From: Hymenobacter jejuensis
Lineage (GTDB): Bacteria > Bacteroidota > Bacteroidia > Cytophagales > Hymenobacteraceae
Direction of reading: 5' to 3'
DNA length: 64,000 nt
NCBI RefSeq assembly: GCF_006337165.1
Contig: NZ_CP040896.1
Span: 2,418,001 to 2,482,000, forward strand
In this document: in pieces, positions 1 to 9,734 of the stretch
Layout: each line of letters starts with the position of its first letter
Position numbering within the stretch: the stretch's first letter is position 1
Translations under genes and position numbers: made by a program
The notes under the pieces: generated by a model
What the model saw: the letters and a program-made list of their open reading frames with translations, nothing else
Database searches by the model: none
What the model was told of the DNA's origin: nothing

Positions 1-2
1 TC

Positions 3-602
3 TACGTGACCGGCACCAACCTTACTACCCAGCGCACGCAGGTGTTTAGCTACGAAACTAGCCCCAACCTGCGCGTCGCCGATGCCGTCCGGATTTCCAT
101 GAGCATTCCGCTGTATTTTCGGGCGGTGCTGCTCGATGAAGCCAGCAACGTGATAGTGAAACCGAAGAAAGATCAGAAAGTCAATGTGTTAGTAGATGGC
201 GGCTTGCTAGCAAACTACCCGATCTGGCTGTTTGACGATGCCAGGTATTTGCTTGATAGTCAAAGTGTTATAAATAATGCTTCTAAACCATTTTCCAACC
301 CCGAAACGCTGGGCCTGCGCTTAGATCGGGCGGAGCAGATTGCCTACGATACGTTGAGCAACGGGCGGCAACAATTAGCGCCGTACGATATTCAGAACTT
401 CGGCAGCTACGTGGGCGCGCTCTACACCCTGGCCATTGAAAACCTGAATCCTGCCCAACCCACCGATTGGAAACGAACGATAAGCATCAGCACATTAGGG
501 TTCAACCCCAAAATCAAACGTGTTTCCGCGCAGCAAAAACAGGCGCTTATGACTAGCGGGCGAGAGGGAGTGCGCGCATTTATGACGCGCCGAGGTTTAT
601 AG
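3..602 (+). CDS. Patatin-like phospholipase, C-terminal part (5' end outside window)
   Basis: The reading frame is already open at the window edge (codon at 3-5), so this is the C-terminal ~199 residues of a longer protein. It carries the patatin second-half signature: VRISMSIPLYFRAV, followed by the DGGLLANYP block whose Asp is the catalytic base of the Ser-Asp dyad. The nucleophile GXSXG motif must lie upstream of the window. Family members are acyl hydrolases acting on phospholipids or other esters. A short AT-rich stretch (about 244-285) encodes the segment between the FDDARYL and NPETLGLRLD motifs; it looks like a family-variable insertion. Family assignment is good; substrate and cellular location cannot be told from this fragment. 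Confidence 0.82.
   Translation, partial: YVTGTNLTTQRTQVFSYETSPNLRVADAVRISMSIPLYFRAVLLDEASNVIVKPKKDQKVNVLVDGGLLANYPIWLFDDARYLLDSQSVINNASKPFSNPETLGLRLDRAEQIAYDTLSNGRQQLAPYDIQNFGSYVGALYTLAIENLNPAQPTDWKRTISISTLGFNPKIKRVSAQQKQALMTSGREGVRAFMTRRGL
253..263. repeat. AT-rich palindrome TTGATAGTCAA inside the patatin gene
   Basis: Copy inside coding DNA within an AT-rich patch (about 244-285). Confidence 0.5.
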
Positions 603-654
603 CGTAAGAGTGGTAGGGAGCCCGCGCCAAATGCCAGCATTCCCGCCGATCCCG

Positions 655-662
655 TAGCTTTG
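655..662 (+). promoter_or_regulatory. Candidate -7 box (TAGCTTTG) for kbl
   Basis: TAGCTTTG matches the Bacteroidota -7 consensus TAnnTTTG and lies 61 bases before the kbl ATG. No clear TTG -33 partner is visible, so support is moderate. Confidence 0.35.
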
Positions 663-723
663 GTTATTCCCACGGCCCTGCCGAAAGCCCGATTCAGAAT
701 CCATTATTCAGCATTTCAAGAAG

Positions 724-1971
<1,248 letters not shown>

Positions 1972-1989
1972 AAAGTGAGTTTATAGTGC

Positions 1990-2024
1990 AACTCCCCTCC
2001 TTGAAAAAAGGAGGGGAGTTTTCT
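1990..2024 (+). terminator. Terminator between kbl and cdaA
   Basis: 13-bp perfect stem (1990-2002 with 2008-2020) flanked by A and T runs, between convergent kbl and cdaA. It can serve both directions. Confidence 0.8.
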
Positions 2025-2045
2025 AGCCTAGTTCTGCTTATAGAT

Positions 2046-2882
2046 TTAAGCTGCCACTTCCGTAGCCGCCGAAGATGTGGCCGCGCCTTTTGGCTGCATA
2101 TCGAACAAGAACTCGTTGAGCCGGGACCGCAAGTCCGCTGATGACAAGTTGCGGAATACTTCGCCGCCGCGTACCAGCGAGATTTGGCCGGTTTCTTCGC
2201 TTACCACAAGTACCACGCTATCAGTTACTTCTGTAAGGCCGATGGCGGCGCGGTGTCGTAGGCCCATTGAAGCGGGCACGTCGGGGTTTTCGCTGACGGG
2301 CAGAATGCAGCGCGCCGCTTTGATGCGGTTGCTGGCGATGATGACCGCGCCGTCGTGCAAGGGACTGGTTTTATTGAAAATGCTCATGAGCAGGCGTTTG
2401 CTCACGGTGGCATCAATCAAATCGCCGGATTCGGCGTAGAATTTCAGCTCCGACGACATCGTAAAGGCGATGAGTGCGCCGGTGTTTTTGCCCGCCAAGC
2501 TTTTGGCGGCCTCCACAAACGGCGTCACGCTCATACGCTCGGAGGGCGTGTCGCGGCGCCATGGAAACACCCGCACCCGGTCGAAGGCCGTAACCTTACC
2601 AATGTTGAGCAGGAAGCGGCGAATTTCCTGCTGAAACAGAATGATGCCGGCCAACACCCCTACGCTCATAAATTGGCCTAAGATGCTGGTTAAGAGTTCC
2701 ATGCCGGCCGCTTTCACCACCAGATAGAACAGGTAAATGGACATGAAGCCCAGGAAAATCTTCAGCGCAACGCTTCCCGTCAGCAGCTTATACAGCTGAT
2801 AAAATAGCACCGTGACGAGCAGCACGTCTGCCACGTCAATCCAGCCGATGCGCAGGAAGCCGATGGAGAAGGAGCCGATCAC
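2046..2882 (-). CDS. cdaA: Diadenylate cyclase CdaA (c-di-AMP synthase)
   Basis: 278 residues. Three hydrophobic helices (about 15-33, 38-58, 66-84) precede a cytoplasmic DAC (DisA_N) domain. The two catalytic signatures are intact: D177-G178-A179 in the PLHDGAVII segment and R209-H210-R211 in GLRHRAA. The enzyme condenses two ATP to c-di-AMP at the inner face of the membrane; c-di-AMP controls potassium/osmolyte transport and envelope homeostasis in other bacteria. It overlaps folP by 4 bases (ATGA type), so it is translationally coupled downstream of folP, an arrangement common in Bacteroidota. No CdaR-like regulator is adjacent. The C-terminal ~12 residues are Ala/Ser-rich and probably disordered. 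Confidence 0.92.
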   Translation of the reverse strand: MIGSFSIGFLRIGWIDVADVLLVTVLFYQLYKLLTGSVALKIFLGFMSIYLFYLVVKAAGMELLTSILGQFMSVGVLAGIILFQQEIRRFLLNIGKVTAFDRVRVFPWRRDTPSERMSVTPFVEAAKSLAGKNTGALIAFTMSSELKFYAESGDLIDATVSKRLLMSIFNKTSPLHDGAVIIASNRIKAARCILPVSENPDVPASMGLRHRAAIGLTEVTDSVVLVVSEETGQISLVRGGEVFRNLSSADLRSRLNEFLFDMQPKGAATSSAATEVAA

Positions 2883-3766
2883 GAGGAAGAGGGACTGAAA
2901 GTGTTGGAAACAAGCCGGATGGTTTGCACCGCTTCGGCTACATCATGTACGCGCAACAAGCGGGCCCCGTTGAGCAAGGCCATGGTATTGACGGCGATGG
3001 TACCCGTCAGGGCTGCATCCGGCGCCAATCCTAAGGGCTTGTATACCATCGATTTGCGCGAAAGCCCGGCCAGAATGGGCCAGCCCAGCACTTGCAACTC
3101 ATCGAGGCGCCGCAAAATTTCGTGGCCCTGAGTTGGCGTTTTGGCAAAGCCGAAGCCGGGGTCGAGTATCACGTCGGTGATGCCGGCTCGGTGCAGGGCA
3201 GTGATTTTGTCGCGGAAGTAACGCACGAGCTCCGTAACGATGTCGCCTTCGTACTTCGTGTGTTGCGTCATGGTTTGGGGCGTGCCGCGCATGTGCATGA
3301 GCACATACGGCACCCGGAGGCGGCCCACCGTTTCAAACATATCGGCATCCAGTTCGCCACCGCCGATGTCGTTGATGATGTCGGCACCCGCCGCTACCGT
3401 TTCGGCGGCTACGCCAGCCCGGAAGGTATCAATGGAGAGTAATGCTTCCGGGAATGTTTGCCGCACTGCAGCCACAGCGGGCAGCAAGCGGCGCTTTTCT
3501 TCCGCTTCGGAGATGTGTTCGGCACCGGGGCGCGACGAGTAGCCGCCTAAGTCCAGCACGGCGGCACCCGCCGCGAGCATGGCTTCGGCGCGGCGCAGCA
3601 ACTCGGCCGTATCGGTGCCCAAGCGGCTATCGGCGTAGAAGGAGTCGGGGGTAAGATTGAGGATGCCCATCACCTGCGGCCGGCGCAAATCCAGCACGCG
3701 GCCACCGGGGCAAAGCAGCGTTTGCCTCGGAGAAAAACACGTATCTTTCGCGGCCTGGGTTACCAT
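2879..3766 (-). CDS. folP: Dihydropteroate synthase
   Basis: 295 residues from the ATG at 3766. Catalyses condensation of p-aminobenzoate with hydroxymethyl-dihydropterin pyrophosphate in folate synthesis. Visible motifs: MGILNLTPDSF near the N terminus (pterin site), GGYSSRPGAE, SIDTFRAGVA, INDIGGG, DPGFGFAKT and GLSRKSMV, all in DHPS order. A longer frame reaches 3871, but those residues do not resemble the family and would overlap the divergent gene at 3838, so 3766 is preferred. The stop overlaps the cdaA start by 4 bases. The 71-base gap to the divergent DUF1599 gene must hold promoters for both directions. Confidence 0.93.
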   Translation of the reverse strand: MVTQAAKDTCFSPRQTLLCPGGRVLDLRRPQVMGILNLTPDSFYADSRLGTDTAELLRRAEAMLAAGAAVLDLGGYSSRPGAEHISEAEEKRRLLPAVAAVRQTFPEALLSIDTFRAGVAAETVAAGADIINDIGGGELDADMFETVGRLRVPYVLMHMRGTPQTMTQHTKYEGDIVTELVRYFRDKITALHRAGITDVILDPGFGFAKTPTQGHEILRRLDELQVLGWPILAGLSRKSMVYKPLGLAPDAALTGTIAVNTMALLNGARLLRVHDVAEAVQTIRLVSNTFSPSSS

Positions 3767-3837
3767 GGGAGTTGGGGGCTTAAGGACTCGGGAACCTGGT
3801 TTTTCCACCCTGAAACAGCCCTGCTGACGCAAGCCAA

Positions 3838-4506
3838 ATGAAGGAGCAACAGCCTGCTCTAGCAGCGCCAATTCCCTACGTTCCCACGTTTCTAAGTCCT
3901 CAACAAAGTAGGCTGAAAATTTTGAGTAACCAAACCCAGCACGAGTACAACCGGGTTATCCAGCACTGCCGGACGCTGTTTCTGGCCAAAACCCACGACT
4001 ACGGCACGGCCTGGCGCATCATGCGGCTGCCCTCGGTCACCGACCAGATTTACATCAAGGCCCAGCGCATTCGCTCCATTCAGGAGAAAGGCACGCAGCT
4101 CGTCGCCGATGGGATCAACGAAGAGTTTGTGGCCATCATCAATTACTGTGTTATCGCATTGATGCAGAGTCGATTAGCTGCGGATGCTCCGCATGATCTT
4201 CCCGCCGACGAAGTAGCCGCTGCCTACGACCGCGAGATCGAGGAAAACCGCCAGTTGCTCTTTGCCAAAAACCACGATTACGGCGAAGCTTGGCGGCAAA
4301 TGCGCGTGGAGAGCATCACCGATATCATCCTGATGAAGCTGCACCGCACCAAGCAAATCGAAGACCTGGCCGGCCAGACCTACGTATCGGAAGGCGTGGA
4401 AGCCAATTACCGCGATATGCTCAATTACGCCGTATTTGCCCTGATTAAGCGCGGCCTTGCCAACGAGCCCGTGGCCGCGCAACCCGATTCAGAATCAGCT
4501 GTTTAA
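3838..4506 (+). CDS. DUF1599 domain protein with internal duplication
   Basis: 222 residues (a TTG at 3922 would give a 194-residue form that fits family length better). Two copies of the same ~70-residue unit are visible: KTHDYGTAWRIMR...SVTDQIYIKAQRI and KNHDYGEAWRQMR...SITDIILMKLHRT. Both keep HDYG, AWR, MR and TD-I-K-R. DUF1599 proteins are conserved in Bacteroidota but their biochemical role is not established; the acidic/His pattern hints at a metal- or nucleotide-binding helical fold, which is inference. It is divergent from folP-cdaA and sits 6 bases before the next gene, so the two are probably one operon. Confidence 0.85.
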   Translation: MKEQQPALAAPIPYVPTFLSPQQSRLKILSNQTQHEYNRVIQHCRTLFLAKTHDYGTAWRIMRLPSVTDQIYIKAQRIRSIQEKGTQLVADGINEEFVAIINYCVIALMQSRLAADAPHDLPADEVAAAYDREIEENRQLLFAKNHDYGEAWRQMRVESITDIILMKLHRTKQIEDLAGQTYVSEGVEANYRDMLNYAVFALIKRGLANEPVAAQPDSESAV

Positions 4507-4512
4507 GGCACT

Positions 4513-5613
4513 ATGAAACTCGTTACCCGTATCTGCTGGGCGCTGCTTGGCATCTTGTTTATCTTTTCGGGGCTAATCAAGCTCAACGATCCCGTCGGGA
4601 CGGCCCTGAAGCTGGAAGAATACTTCGAAGTATTTGCCACCGATTTTGGGAGCTTCTTTCTGTATTTCAAGGGAATAGCCCGTACGCTTTCCATTGTACT
4701 AAGCTCTCTGGAAGTGATATTGGGCGTAGCGCTGCTGCTGCGCTGGCACCTGCGCAAAACGCTTTGGACGCTGCTGGCGCTGCTCATCTTCTTCACCTTC
4801 CTGACGTTCTACTCAGCAGCTTTCAACAAAGTAACTGACTGCGGTTGCTTCGGCGATTTTATCAAGCTCAATCCTTGGACGTCTTTCGCTAAAGATCTGT
4901 TTCTGTTGGGGTTATGGGGCGTGGTATTCACCAATCAACGCTACTTGCGGCGGGTATTTGCCAAAGGCCAACTGGGCGTGATGTACATCACGGTCGCGGC
5001 GGCCGTGGCCATTGGCATCGGGGTGTATGCGCTGGGGCACTTGCCGTACTTCGACTTCCTGCCTTACAAAGTCGGTAATGACATTGGCAAGCTCATGAAG
5101 CCCTCAGAACCACTGCGTTACAAATACATCATGGAGCGCAACGGCACGAGCCAGGAGTTTACCGAATACCCCACGGACACTACCTGGAAGTTCAAACAGA
5201 TGGTGCCGCTTAACCCCAACGCCGGGCCCAAAATCACCGATTTCAAGGTCTGGAACGACGAGGGCGACTACACGCAGCAACTCCTGCAAGGCAACAAGCT
5301 GGTACTCATTATCCAGAACACCGACAAAGCCGATCGCGACCGCTTCACGCAGATTAACAGCCTGTTGCAGTCGGCCGACTCGTCGCAGAAGAAGATTATG
5401 CCGTTGGTCATTACCAGCACTAGCCCGGCCGAGTTTGATGCATTTCGGCACGAGGTAAACCTGTCGGCGCCTTTCTATTACGCCGACGCGACGGTGCTCA
5501 AATCCATGATCCGTTCCAATCCCGGCTTTATTCTCCTCAAAGACGGCGTGGTGAAAGGCAAGTTCCATTACCACGACATCCCAACCCGCGCCACCATCGA
5601 GGAGCTTCTGTAA
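4513..5613 (+). CDS. DoxX/MauE-like membrane protein of the BT_3928 type
   Basis: 366 residues. N-terminal DoxX/MauE-like part with about five membrane helices (roughly 5-24, 60-78, 84-104, 125-142, 155-175) and the motif LFIFSGLIKLNDPVG. After helix 3 comes a CGC pair in TDCGCFGDF (Cys110, Cys112), as in thiol-linked MauE relatives. The C-terminal ~170 residues are soluble with a thioredoxin-like pattern (LVLIIQNTDKAD..., FYYADATVLKSMIRSNPGFILLKDGVV) but no CXXC. The likely role is membrane thiol redox or a partner for an exported factor; this is inferred from fold only. It is 6 bases downstream of DUF1599; that pairing is conserved in the phylum. Confidence 0.82.
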   Translation: MKLVTRICWALLGILFIFSGLIKLNDPVGTALKLEEYFEVFATDFGSFFLYFKGIARTLSIVLSSLEVILGVALLLRWHLRKTLWTLLALLIFFTFLTFYSAAFNKVTDCGCFGDFIKLNPWTSFAKDLFLLGLWGVVFTNQRYLRRVFAKGQLGVMYITVAAAVAIGIGVYALGHLPYFDFLPYKVGNDIGKLMKPSEPLRYKYIMERNGTSQEFTEYPTDTTWKFKQMVPLNPNAGPKITDFKVWNDEGDYTQQLLQGNKLVLIIQNTDKADRDRFTQINSLLQSADSSQKKIMPLVITSTSPAEFDAFRHEVNLSAPFYYADATVLKSMIRSNPGFILLKDGVVKGKFHYHDIPTRATIEELL

Positions 5614-5718
5614 AGGCACTGTGCCCACGCCGTCGACTAGTCGGCGGACCGGATTACGGAGAAACTTAAAGTGCTGTACCTTGATTCTGGAGCGGCAGCA
5701 AGCTGCTTCTAACTTCCA

Positions 5719-6774
5719 ATGATTCAATTCGTTCTGCGCCGCCTGTTGCAAGGCCTACTCATTTTGGTGGGTGTGGCGCTCACGGTTTTCTTTCTGTTCA
5801 ACGTGCTGCCCGGCGACCCGGTGGCGCTGCTCGCCGGGCAGCGCAGCGATCTGGCCACCCGTGCCGCCATCGCCGCCGATCTGGGCCTCGATCAGCCGGT
5901 ACCACTGCAACTCGTTGGCTATCTGAATGATGTGTCGCCACTGGGTGTGCACGGTCGCGACTCGGCTAGTGTGGCCAAATACGGCGGCATCGCCCTGCTG
6001 CCCTTGGGGCAAAAGGCTCTGGTGCTCAAAAAGCCCTACCTGCGCCGCTCGTTTCAGACGAACAAAGACGTGCTCAGCATCCTCTCCGATCATTTCACCG
6101 GCACGCTGTGGCTGGCCTTGGCGGCGATGCTGCTGGCGGCGGTATTTGGCATTTTGTTTGGCATCGTGGCGGCGCTGCGCCCGCATTCGTGGCTCGACAG
6201 AAGCTTGATAACTATCTCAGTATTAGGTATTTCGGTGCCTTCTTTTGTGGCGGGTATTCTCATTGCCATCACGTTCGGCTTTTACTGGAGCTCCTGGACC
6301 GGTCTGAACCTGACGGGGCAGCTCTACGAAACCGACCCGTTTACGGGCACCCATTTGGTCCTGCGCAACCTGCTGTTGCCGGCTTTCGCGCTGGGCATCC
6401 GGCCGCTGGCCATCATTACCCAGCTCACCCGCAGCTCCATGCTCGACGTGATGAGCCAAGATTACATTCGCACGGCGCGGGCCAAGGGATTATCTGGGTA
6501 TGATACGGTGATGGGGCACGCGCTCAAAAACGCACTCAATCCAGTTATTACCGCTGTTTCGGGCTGGCTGGCTTCGCTGATGGCAGGGGCATTTTTCATC
6601 GAGTATATTTTCAACTGGAAAGGCTTGGGCACCGTGACGCTGCGGGCCGTGGAAACCCTGGATTTTCCGGTGGTGATGGGCGCCACCATCTTCATCGCCT
6701 TCCTGTTTGTAGTCATCAACATTGCGGTCGATGTGCTGTACGCCGTTCTCGACCCGCGGGTAAAGCTATCCTAG
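5719..6774 (+). CDS. ABC transporter permease, DppB/OppB type
   Basis: 351 residues. Classical start MIQFVLRRLLQGLLILVGVA, then FNVLPGDPVALL, six predicted membrane helices and the EAA-type loop DYIRTARAKGLSGYDTVMGH, which contacts the ATPase. The region between helix 1 and 2 carries an ~50-residue extension (about 75-125), as seen in Bacteroidota homologs. These permeases form one half of the channel of peptide/nickel importers (or exporters). No partner permease, ATPase or binding protein is nearby, so the partners must be encoded elsewhere. Upstream gap 105 bases; TACCTTG at about 5682 is a weak -7 candidate. Confidence 0.87.
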   Translation: MIQFVLRRLLQGLLILVGVALTVFFLFNVLPGDPVALLAGQRSDLATRAAIAADLGLDQPVPLQLVGYLNDVSPLGVHGRDSASVAKYGGIALLPLGQKALVLKKPYLRRSFQTNKDVLSILSDHFTGTLWLALAAMLLAAVFGILFGIVAALRPHSWLDRSLITISVLGISVPSFVAGILIAITFGFYWSSWTGLNLTGQLYETDPFTGTHLVLRNLLLPAFALGIRPLAIITQLTRSSMLDVMSQDYIRTARAKGLSGYDTVMGHALKNALNPVITAVSGWLASLMAGAFFIEYIFNWKGLGTVTLRAVETLDFPVVMGATIFIAFLFVVINIAVDVLYAVLDPRVKLS

Positions 6775-6892
6775 ATAGTTGTTGTTTTTTATATAAGTAT
6801 TTGATATATAAGTACTTGTAAGTTATGTCGGCGTTGCTTTATAAGCTTTTGTAATCCGTACTTCAGCTTCCTCAATTTCTCAATCAGCTCGA

Positions 6893-7411
6893 ATGCGTCT
6901 TTATCTCATTGGCATGCCCGGAGCCGGCAAAACCACTCTGGGTCGGGCCTTGGCTACGGCTTATCAGGTGCCATTTTTCGATCTGGATACCGAGATTGTG
7001 CGCCGCGAACGGCGTAGCATTACCGATATTTTTGCCGCTGAGGGTGAGGCGTATTTTCGGGAGCAGGAAGCGGCCATGTTGCGAGAGGTGGTGCAGGCCC
7101 AACCGGAAATGGTGCTGGCTACCGGCGGCGGTACGCCCTGCTTTCACCAAAACCTTGACATTCTGCTCTCTACCGGGCTTACTCTGTACCTGGAAGTACC
7201 CCTTGACGAGCTGGTGCAACGACTACAGCGCTCCGCCGCCAACCGGCCGCTGTTGGCGCAACTCTCCGACCCGGCTGCGCTGGCTGTGCGCATGCACGAA
7301 ACCTTCGCGGCCCGGCAACAGTTTTACGAGCGCGCGCCGCTGCGCACCCCACCGACCAAATCGGTTGAGGCCGTGCGCCGGCTGATAGATCGCTACCAAA
7401 CTACCAGTTAG
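6893..7411 (+). CDS. aroK: Shikimate kinase
   Basis: 172 residues. Phosphorylates shikimate at the 3-hydroxyl with ATP, the fifth step of the chorismate pathway, in the cytosol. Walker A GMPGAGKTT (7-15), shikimate-binding FFDLDTEI (Asp30/Asp32), GGG at 78-80 and the lid Arg in NRPLL are all present. Length is typical. The 118 bases upstream are very AT-rich. No other aro gene is adjacent. Confidence 0.93.
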   Translation: MRLYLIGMPGAGKTTLGRALATAYQVPFFDLDTEIVRRERRSITDIFAAEGEAYFREQEAAMLREVVQAQPEMVLATGGGTPCFHQNLDILLSTGLTLYLEVPLDELVQRLQRSAANRPLLAQLSDPAALAVRMHETFAARQQFYERAPLRTPPTKSVEAVRRLIDRYQTTS

Positions 7412-7454
7412 GCTGATTGCCTACAGTTTGGTGCGTGATTTGCGCGCTGCTGCG

Positions 7455-7462
7455 TACTTTTG
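7455..7462 (+). promoter_or_regulatory. -7 box (TACTTTTG) for the fatty acid hydroxylase gene
   Basis: TACTTTTG fits TAnnTTTG and lies 25 bases before the ATG at 7488. TTTG at 7427-7430 is a possible but widely spaced -33 element. Confidence 0.5.
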
Positions 7463-7487
7463 CTCCTTGAATCTGACGCCTGTTCAT

Positions 7488-8159
7488 ATGAATCCTGCTC
7501 CCGTACCCGACGTAAAACCAACGCCGGCCAAAACGCCCGATGCAATAAAACCCAAGCACAAAGGGTCGGCCCGGTTGTTTGAAAATCCTATGCTTGAGCG
7601 CTTGTCGCACACGCATATTGCCCTGCCCGTGGGCATTTTTCTGATCACGGCCGTCGTGAGCCTGTATTATGGCCTGACCCGTGGCTTGGTGACGGGGCTT
7701 TCGGCTTTCGGCCTGTTTCTGATAGGGTGGTTTTTGTTCACGTTCGTCGAGTACTTGGTGCACCGCTACGTGTACCACATTCCGGCTACATCGCCCGGCC
7801 GGGCCAAGTTTCAATACACCATGCACGGCGTGCATCACGAGTACCCCAAAGACAAGACGCGCCTGGCCATGCCGCCCATCATCACGGTATTTGTGGCGTC
7901 GCTGTTGTTCTTTATTTTCCGCTTCACGTTTGGCAATGCTTCTTTCGGCATTCTGGCGGGCTTCGTGTTTGGCTACGCGCTGTATCTGTTTGTGCACTAC
8001 GCCATTCACGTGTATGCGCCGCCGAAAAACTTTTTGAAAGTATGGTGGCATCACCATGCGCAGCACCACTATCGGCAGGACGAGATTGCCTTCGGTGTGT
8101 CGTCTACGCTCTGGGATCACATCATCGGCACCATGCCCGACCGCGTCGCCAAGAAGTAA
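7488..8159 (+). CDS. Sterol desaturase / fatty acid 2-hydroxylase family membrane protein
   Basis: 223 residues from ATG 7488; a longer frame from 7428 would include the promoter box, so it is rejected. Di-iron histidine clusters of the FA_hydroxylase superfamily are visible: HRYVYH (92-97), HGVHH (113-117), HYAIH (170-174) and WHHHAQHH (187-194), set among about four membrane helices. Family members use O2 to hydroxylate or desaturate lipids in the membrane; here the substrate is probably a fatty acyl chain of sphingolipid or sulfonolipid type, as in plant/fungal 2-hydroxylases (inference). The N-terminal ~30 residues are Pro/Lys-rich and cytosolic. Transcription likely ends at the strong hairpin right after the stop. 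Confidence 0.85.
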   Translation: MNPAPVPDVKPTPAKTPDAIKPKHKGSARLFENPMLERLSHTHIALPVGIFLITAVVSLYYGLTRGLVTGLSAFGLFLIGWFLFTFVEYLVHRYVYHIPATSPGRAKFQYTMHGVHHEYPKDKTRLAMPPIITVFVASLLFFIFRFTFGNASFGILAGFVFGYALYLFVHYAIHVYAPPKNFLKVWWHHHAQHHYRQDEIAFGVSSTLWDHIIGTMPDRVAKK

Positions 8160-8173
8160 ACGACCTTATTTCC

Positions 8174-8222
8174 TATCCAACAAAAAGCCCGACCTGTTGC
8201 AGGTCGGGCTTTTTGTTGGATA
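8174..8222. terminator. Bidirectional terminator with 22-bp perfect stem
   Basis: Arms 8174-8195 and 8201-8222 are perfectly complementary with a 5-base loop. The GC core is flanked by A5/T5, so it works for the hydroxylase gene (+) and the small lipoprotein gene (-). Confidence 0.88.
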
Positions 8223-8253
8223 GAGTAGCCTATGAATGAGGCAGGCGCGCAGG

Positions 8254-8424
8254 CTAGCGACGCATTTTGCCCACGATCCACCACAGCAGCAGGACCACCA
8301 GGAAAATGCCAATGACGGCCGTCCAGGCGCCAGCTTTGAAAATATCAGCAATGGCCGCGCAGCTGCTCATGGAAAACGTCAGCAGCAACAGGCAAAAAAA
8401 CAGAGGTAAACGGAAGGTTTTCAT
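8254..8424 (-). CDS. Small lipoprotein/membrane peptide, 56 residues
   Basis: Short frame beginning MKTFRLPLFF, with a signal segment and lipobox-like SMSSC at residues 18-22, then a second hydrophobic helix (about 33-51, WTAVIGIFLVVLLLWWIVG) and a basic end GKMRR. The pattern of short lipoprotein followed by F-K-A-G-x-W and one TM helix is widespread in Bacteroidota and is usually left unnamed. It converges on the hydroxylase gene at the shared terminator. Function unknown. Confidence 0.68.
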   Translation of the reverse strand: MKTFRLPLFFCLLLLTFSMSSCAAIADIFKAGAWTAVIGIFLVVLLLWWIVGKMRR

Positions 8425-8614
8425 GGTGAGGTCGGCATGAGATGGGAGAGAGAAACGCCGCCAAGCAGCGCCATTGCCTGTTGATACTTGCCTAATTGAA
8501 AAAAGGTTGGCTTTGTGGGCCTCAGGTCAGGCGCCCCGGAAACACGAGGTCCTGTAGACTGCCTTTGTGCGGCGTCGGGCCGGAAGCTGCGTATAGGTAA
8601 CTTTTGCTCGACTC

Positions 8615-9535
8615 ATGATTATTCGGGACAAGAATAACTGGCTGCGGTTGCTGTTTGTGTGGCAAGGTTCGGTGCTGCCCCAGATTCTGCCGCGGCTAGT
8701 GGTATTGGTGCTGTTGTCGGTGGGTGTGGTATATGCTCACGGCAACCTGCTGAGCTACAAAGTCCCGCTGAATGCGGCGCCATTTACATTGTTTGGAGTT
8801 ACGCTGGCCATCTTTTTGGGCTTTTACAACAACGCCAGCTACGACCGTTTCTGGGAAGGCCGTAAGCTGTGGGGTGCTCTGCTAAACACCACGCGCTCGC
8901 TGGCACGCCAAGCCCTTACCATGAGCAGCCACTCAGTTGATGCCCAACGGACCGCGTATTTCGTGCGGTTGCTGATCGCGTTTACGTACGCGCTCAAACA
9001 CCAGCTTCGGCGTACCGATGCCGCTCCGGATCTGGTGCGGCTGCTGCCGGCAGCAGTGGCGCAGACCGTGCAAAAGGGTACTTACAAACCCATGTTGCTG
9101 CTCCTGGAAATGGGACGCTGGGTGCAGCAAAGCAAAGAGGCGGCGCAGCTCGACACGACTACGCAACTGGCTTTCGACCACAACTTCAACCAACTTTCCG
9201 ACATCGTGGGTGGCTGCGAGCGCCTGGCCGGCACCCCGATTCCGTACACCTACAGCGTGATGCTGCACCGCACGGTGTATCTCTATTGCTTTCTGCTGCC
9301 GTTCGGACTCGTCGATAGCATTGGCTGGATGACGCCGCTGATTGTGGCTTTCATCGGCTACACGTTTATGGCTCTCGATGCCATCGTGCGCGAGTTGGAA
9401 GCGCCTTTTGGACTGGAACCCAACGATTTGGCGCTGAACACCATGAGCCATATGATCGAATCTACGTTGCTGGAAATGATCGGCGAACCGGTGCCCGAAG
9501 CGCCCCCGCGCCGCAGCCGCTACCTTCTCGATTAG
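8615..9535 (+). CDS. Bestrophin-family anion channel
   Basis: 306 residues. N-terminal MIIRDKNNWLRLLFVWQGSVLPQ and the motif FLGFYNNASYDRFWEGRKLWG are characteristic of bacterial bestrophins (UPF0187); hydrophobic segments near 25-43, 55-73, 210-235 and 240-260 fit the family topology. Bacterial homologs form pentameric channels in the inner membrane; the physiological ion is uncertain. The gene stands alone, divergent from the small lipoprotein gene, with a 190-base gap in between. Confidence 0.87.
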   Translation: MIIRDKNNWLRLLFVWQGSVLPQILPRLVVLVLLSVGVVYAHGNLLSYKVPLNAAPFTLFGVTLAIFLGFYNNASYDRFWEGRKLWGALLNTTRSLARQALTMSSHSVDAQRTAYFVRLLIAFTYALKHQLRRTDAAPDLVRLLPAAVAQTVQKGTYKPMLLLLEMGRWVQQSKEAAQLDTTTQLAFDHNFNQLSDIVGGCERLAGTPIPYTYSVMLHRTVYLYCFLLPFGLVDSIGWMTPLIVAFIGYTFMALDAIVRELEAPFGLEPNDLALNTMSHMIESTLLEMIGEPVPEAPPRRSRYLLD

Positions 9536-9589
9536 GGGGCGACTCAAGCCGTGTGATGTTTTTGTTTTGACATGATTCTTATTAAGTGA

Positions 9590-9600
9590 TTGATAGTCAA
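9590..9600. repeat. AT-rich palindrome TTGATAGTCAA
   Basis: One copy of the recurrent 11-base palindrome, inside a 200-base AT-rich gap before the sigma factor gene. Confidence 0.55.
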
Positions 9601-9734
9601 TAGATTATAGCATATGAAAAACTGACCACACCAGCTCAGCACGTCAAAAGTCAATTTTTGCCGCTAATTGGTAATAATTCGATAACTAGTAGCACTGTAC
9701 AAGCCAAGTACTTTTAGGCAAACGCAATTCGTGT

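Noticed and set aside
8166..8351. 61-residue frame across the 8174 terminator
   Set aside because: It reads through a 22-bp hairpin stem; the neighbouring frame gives a better lipoprotein (8254-8424).
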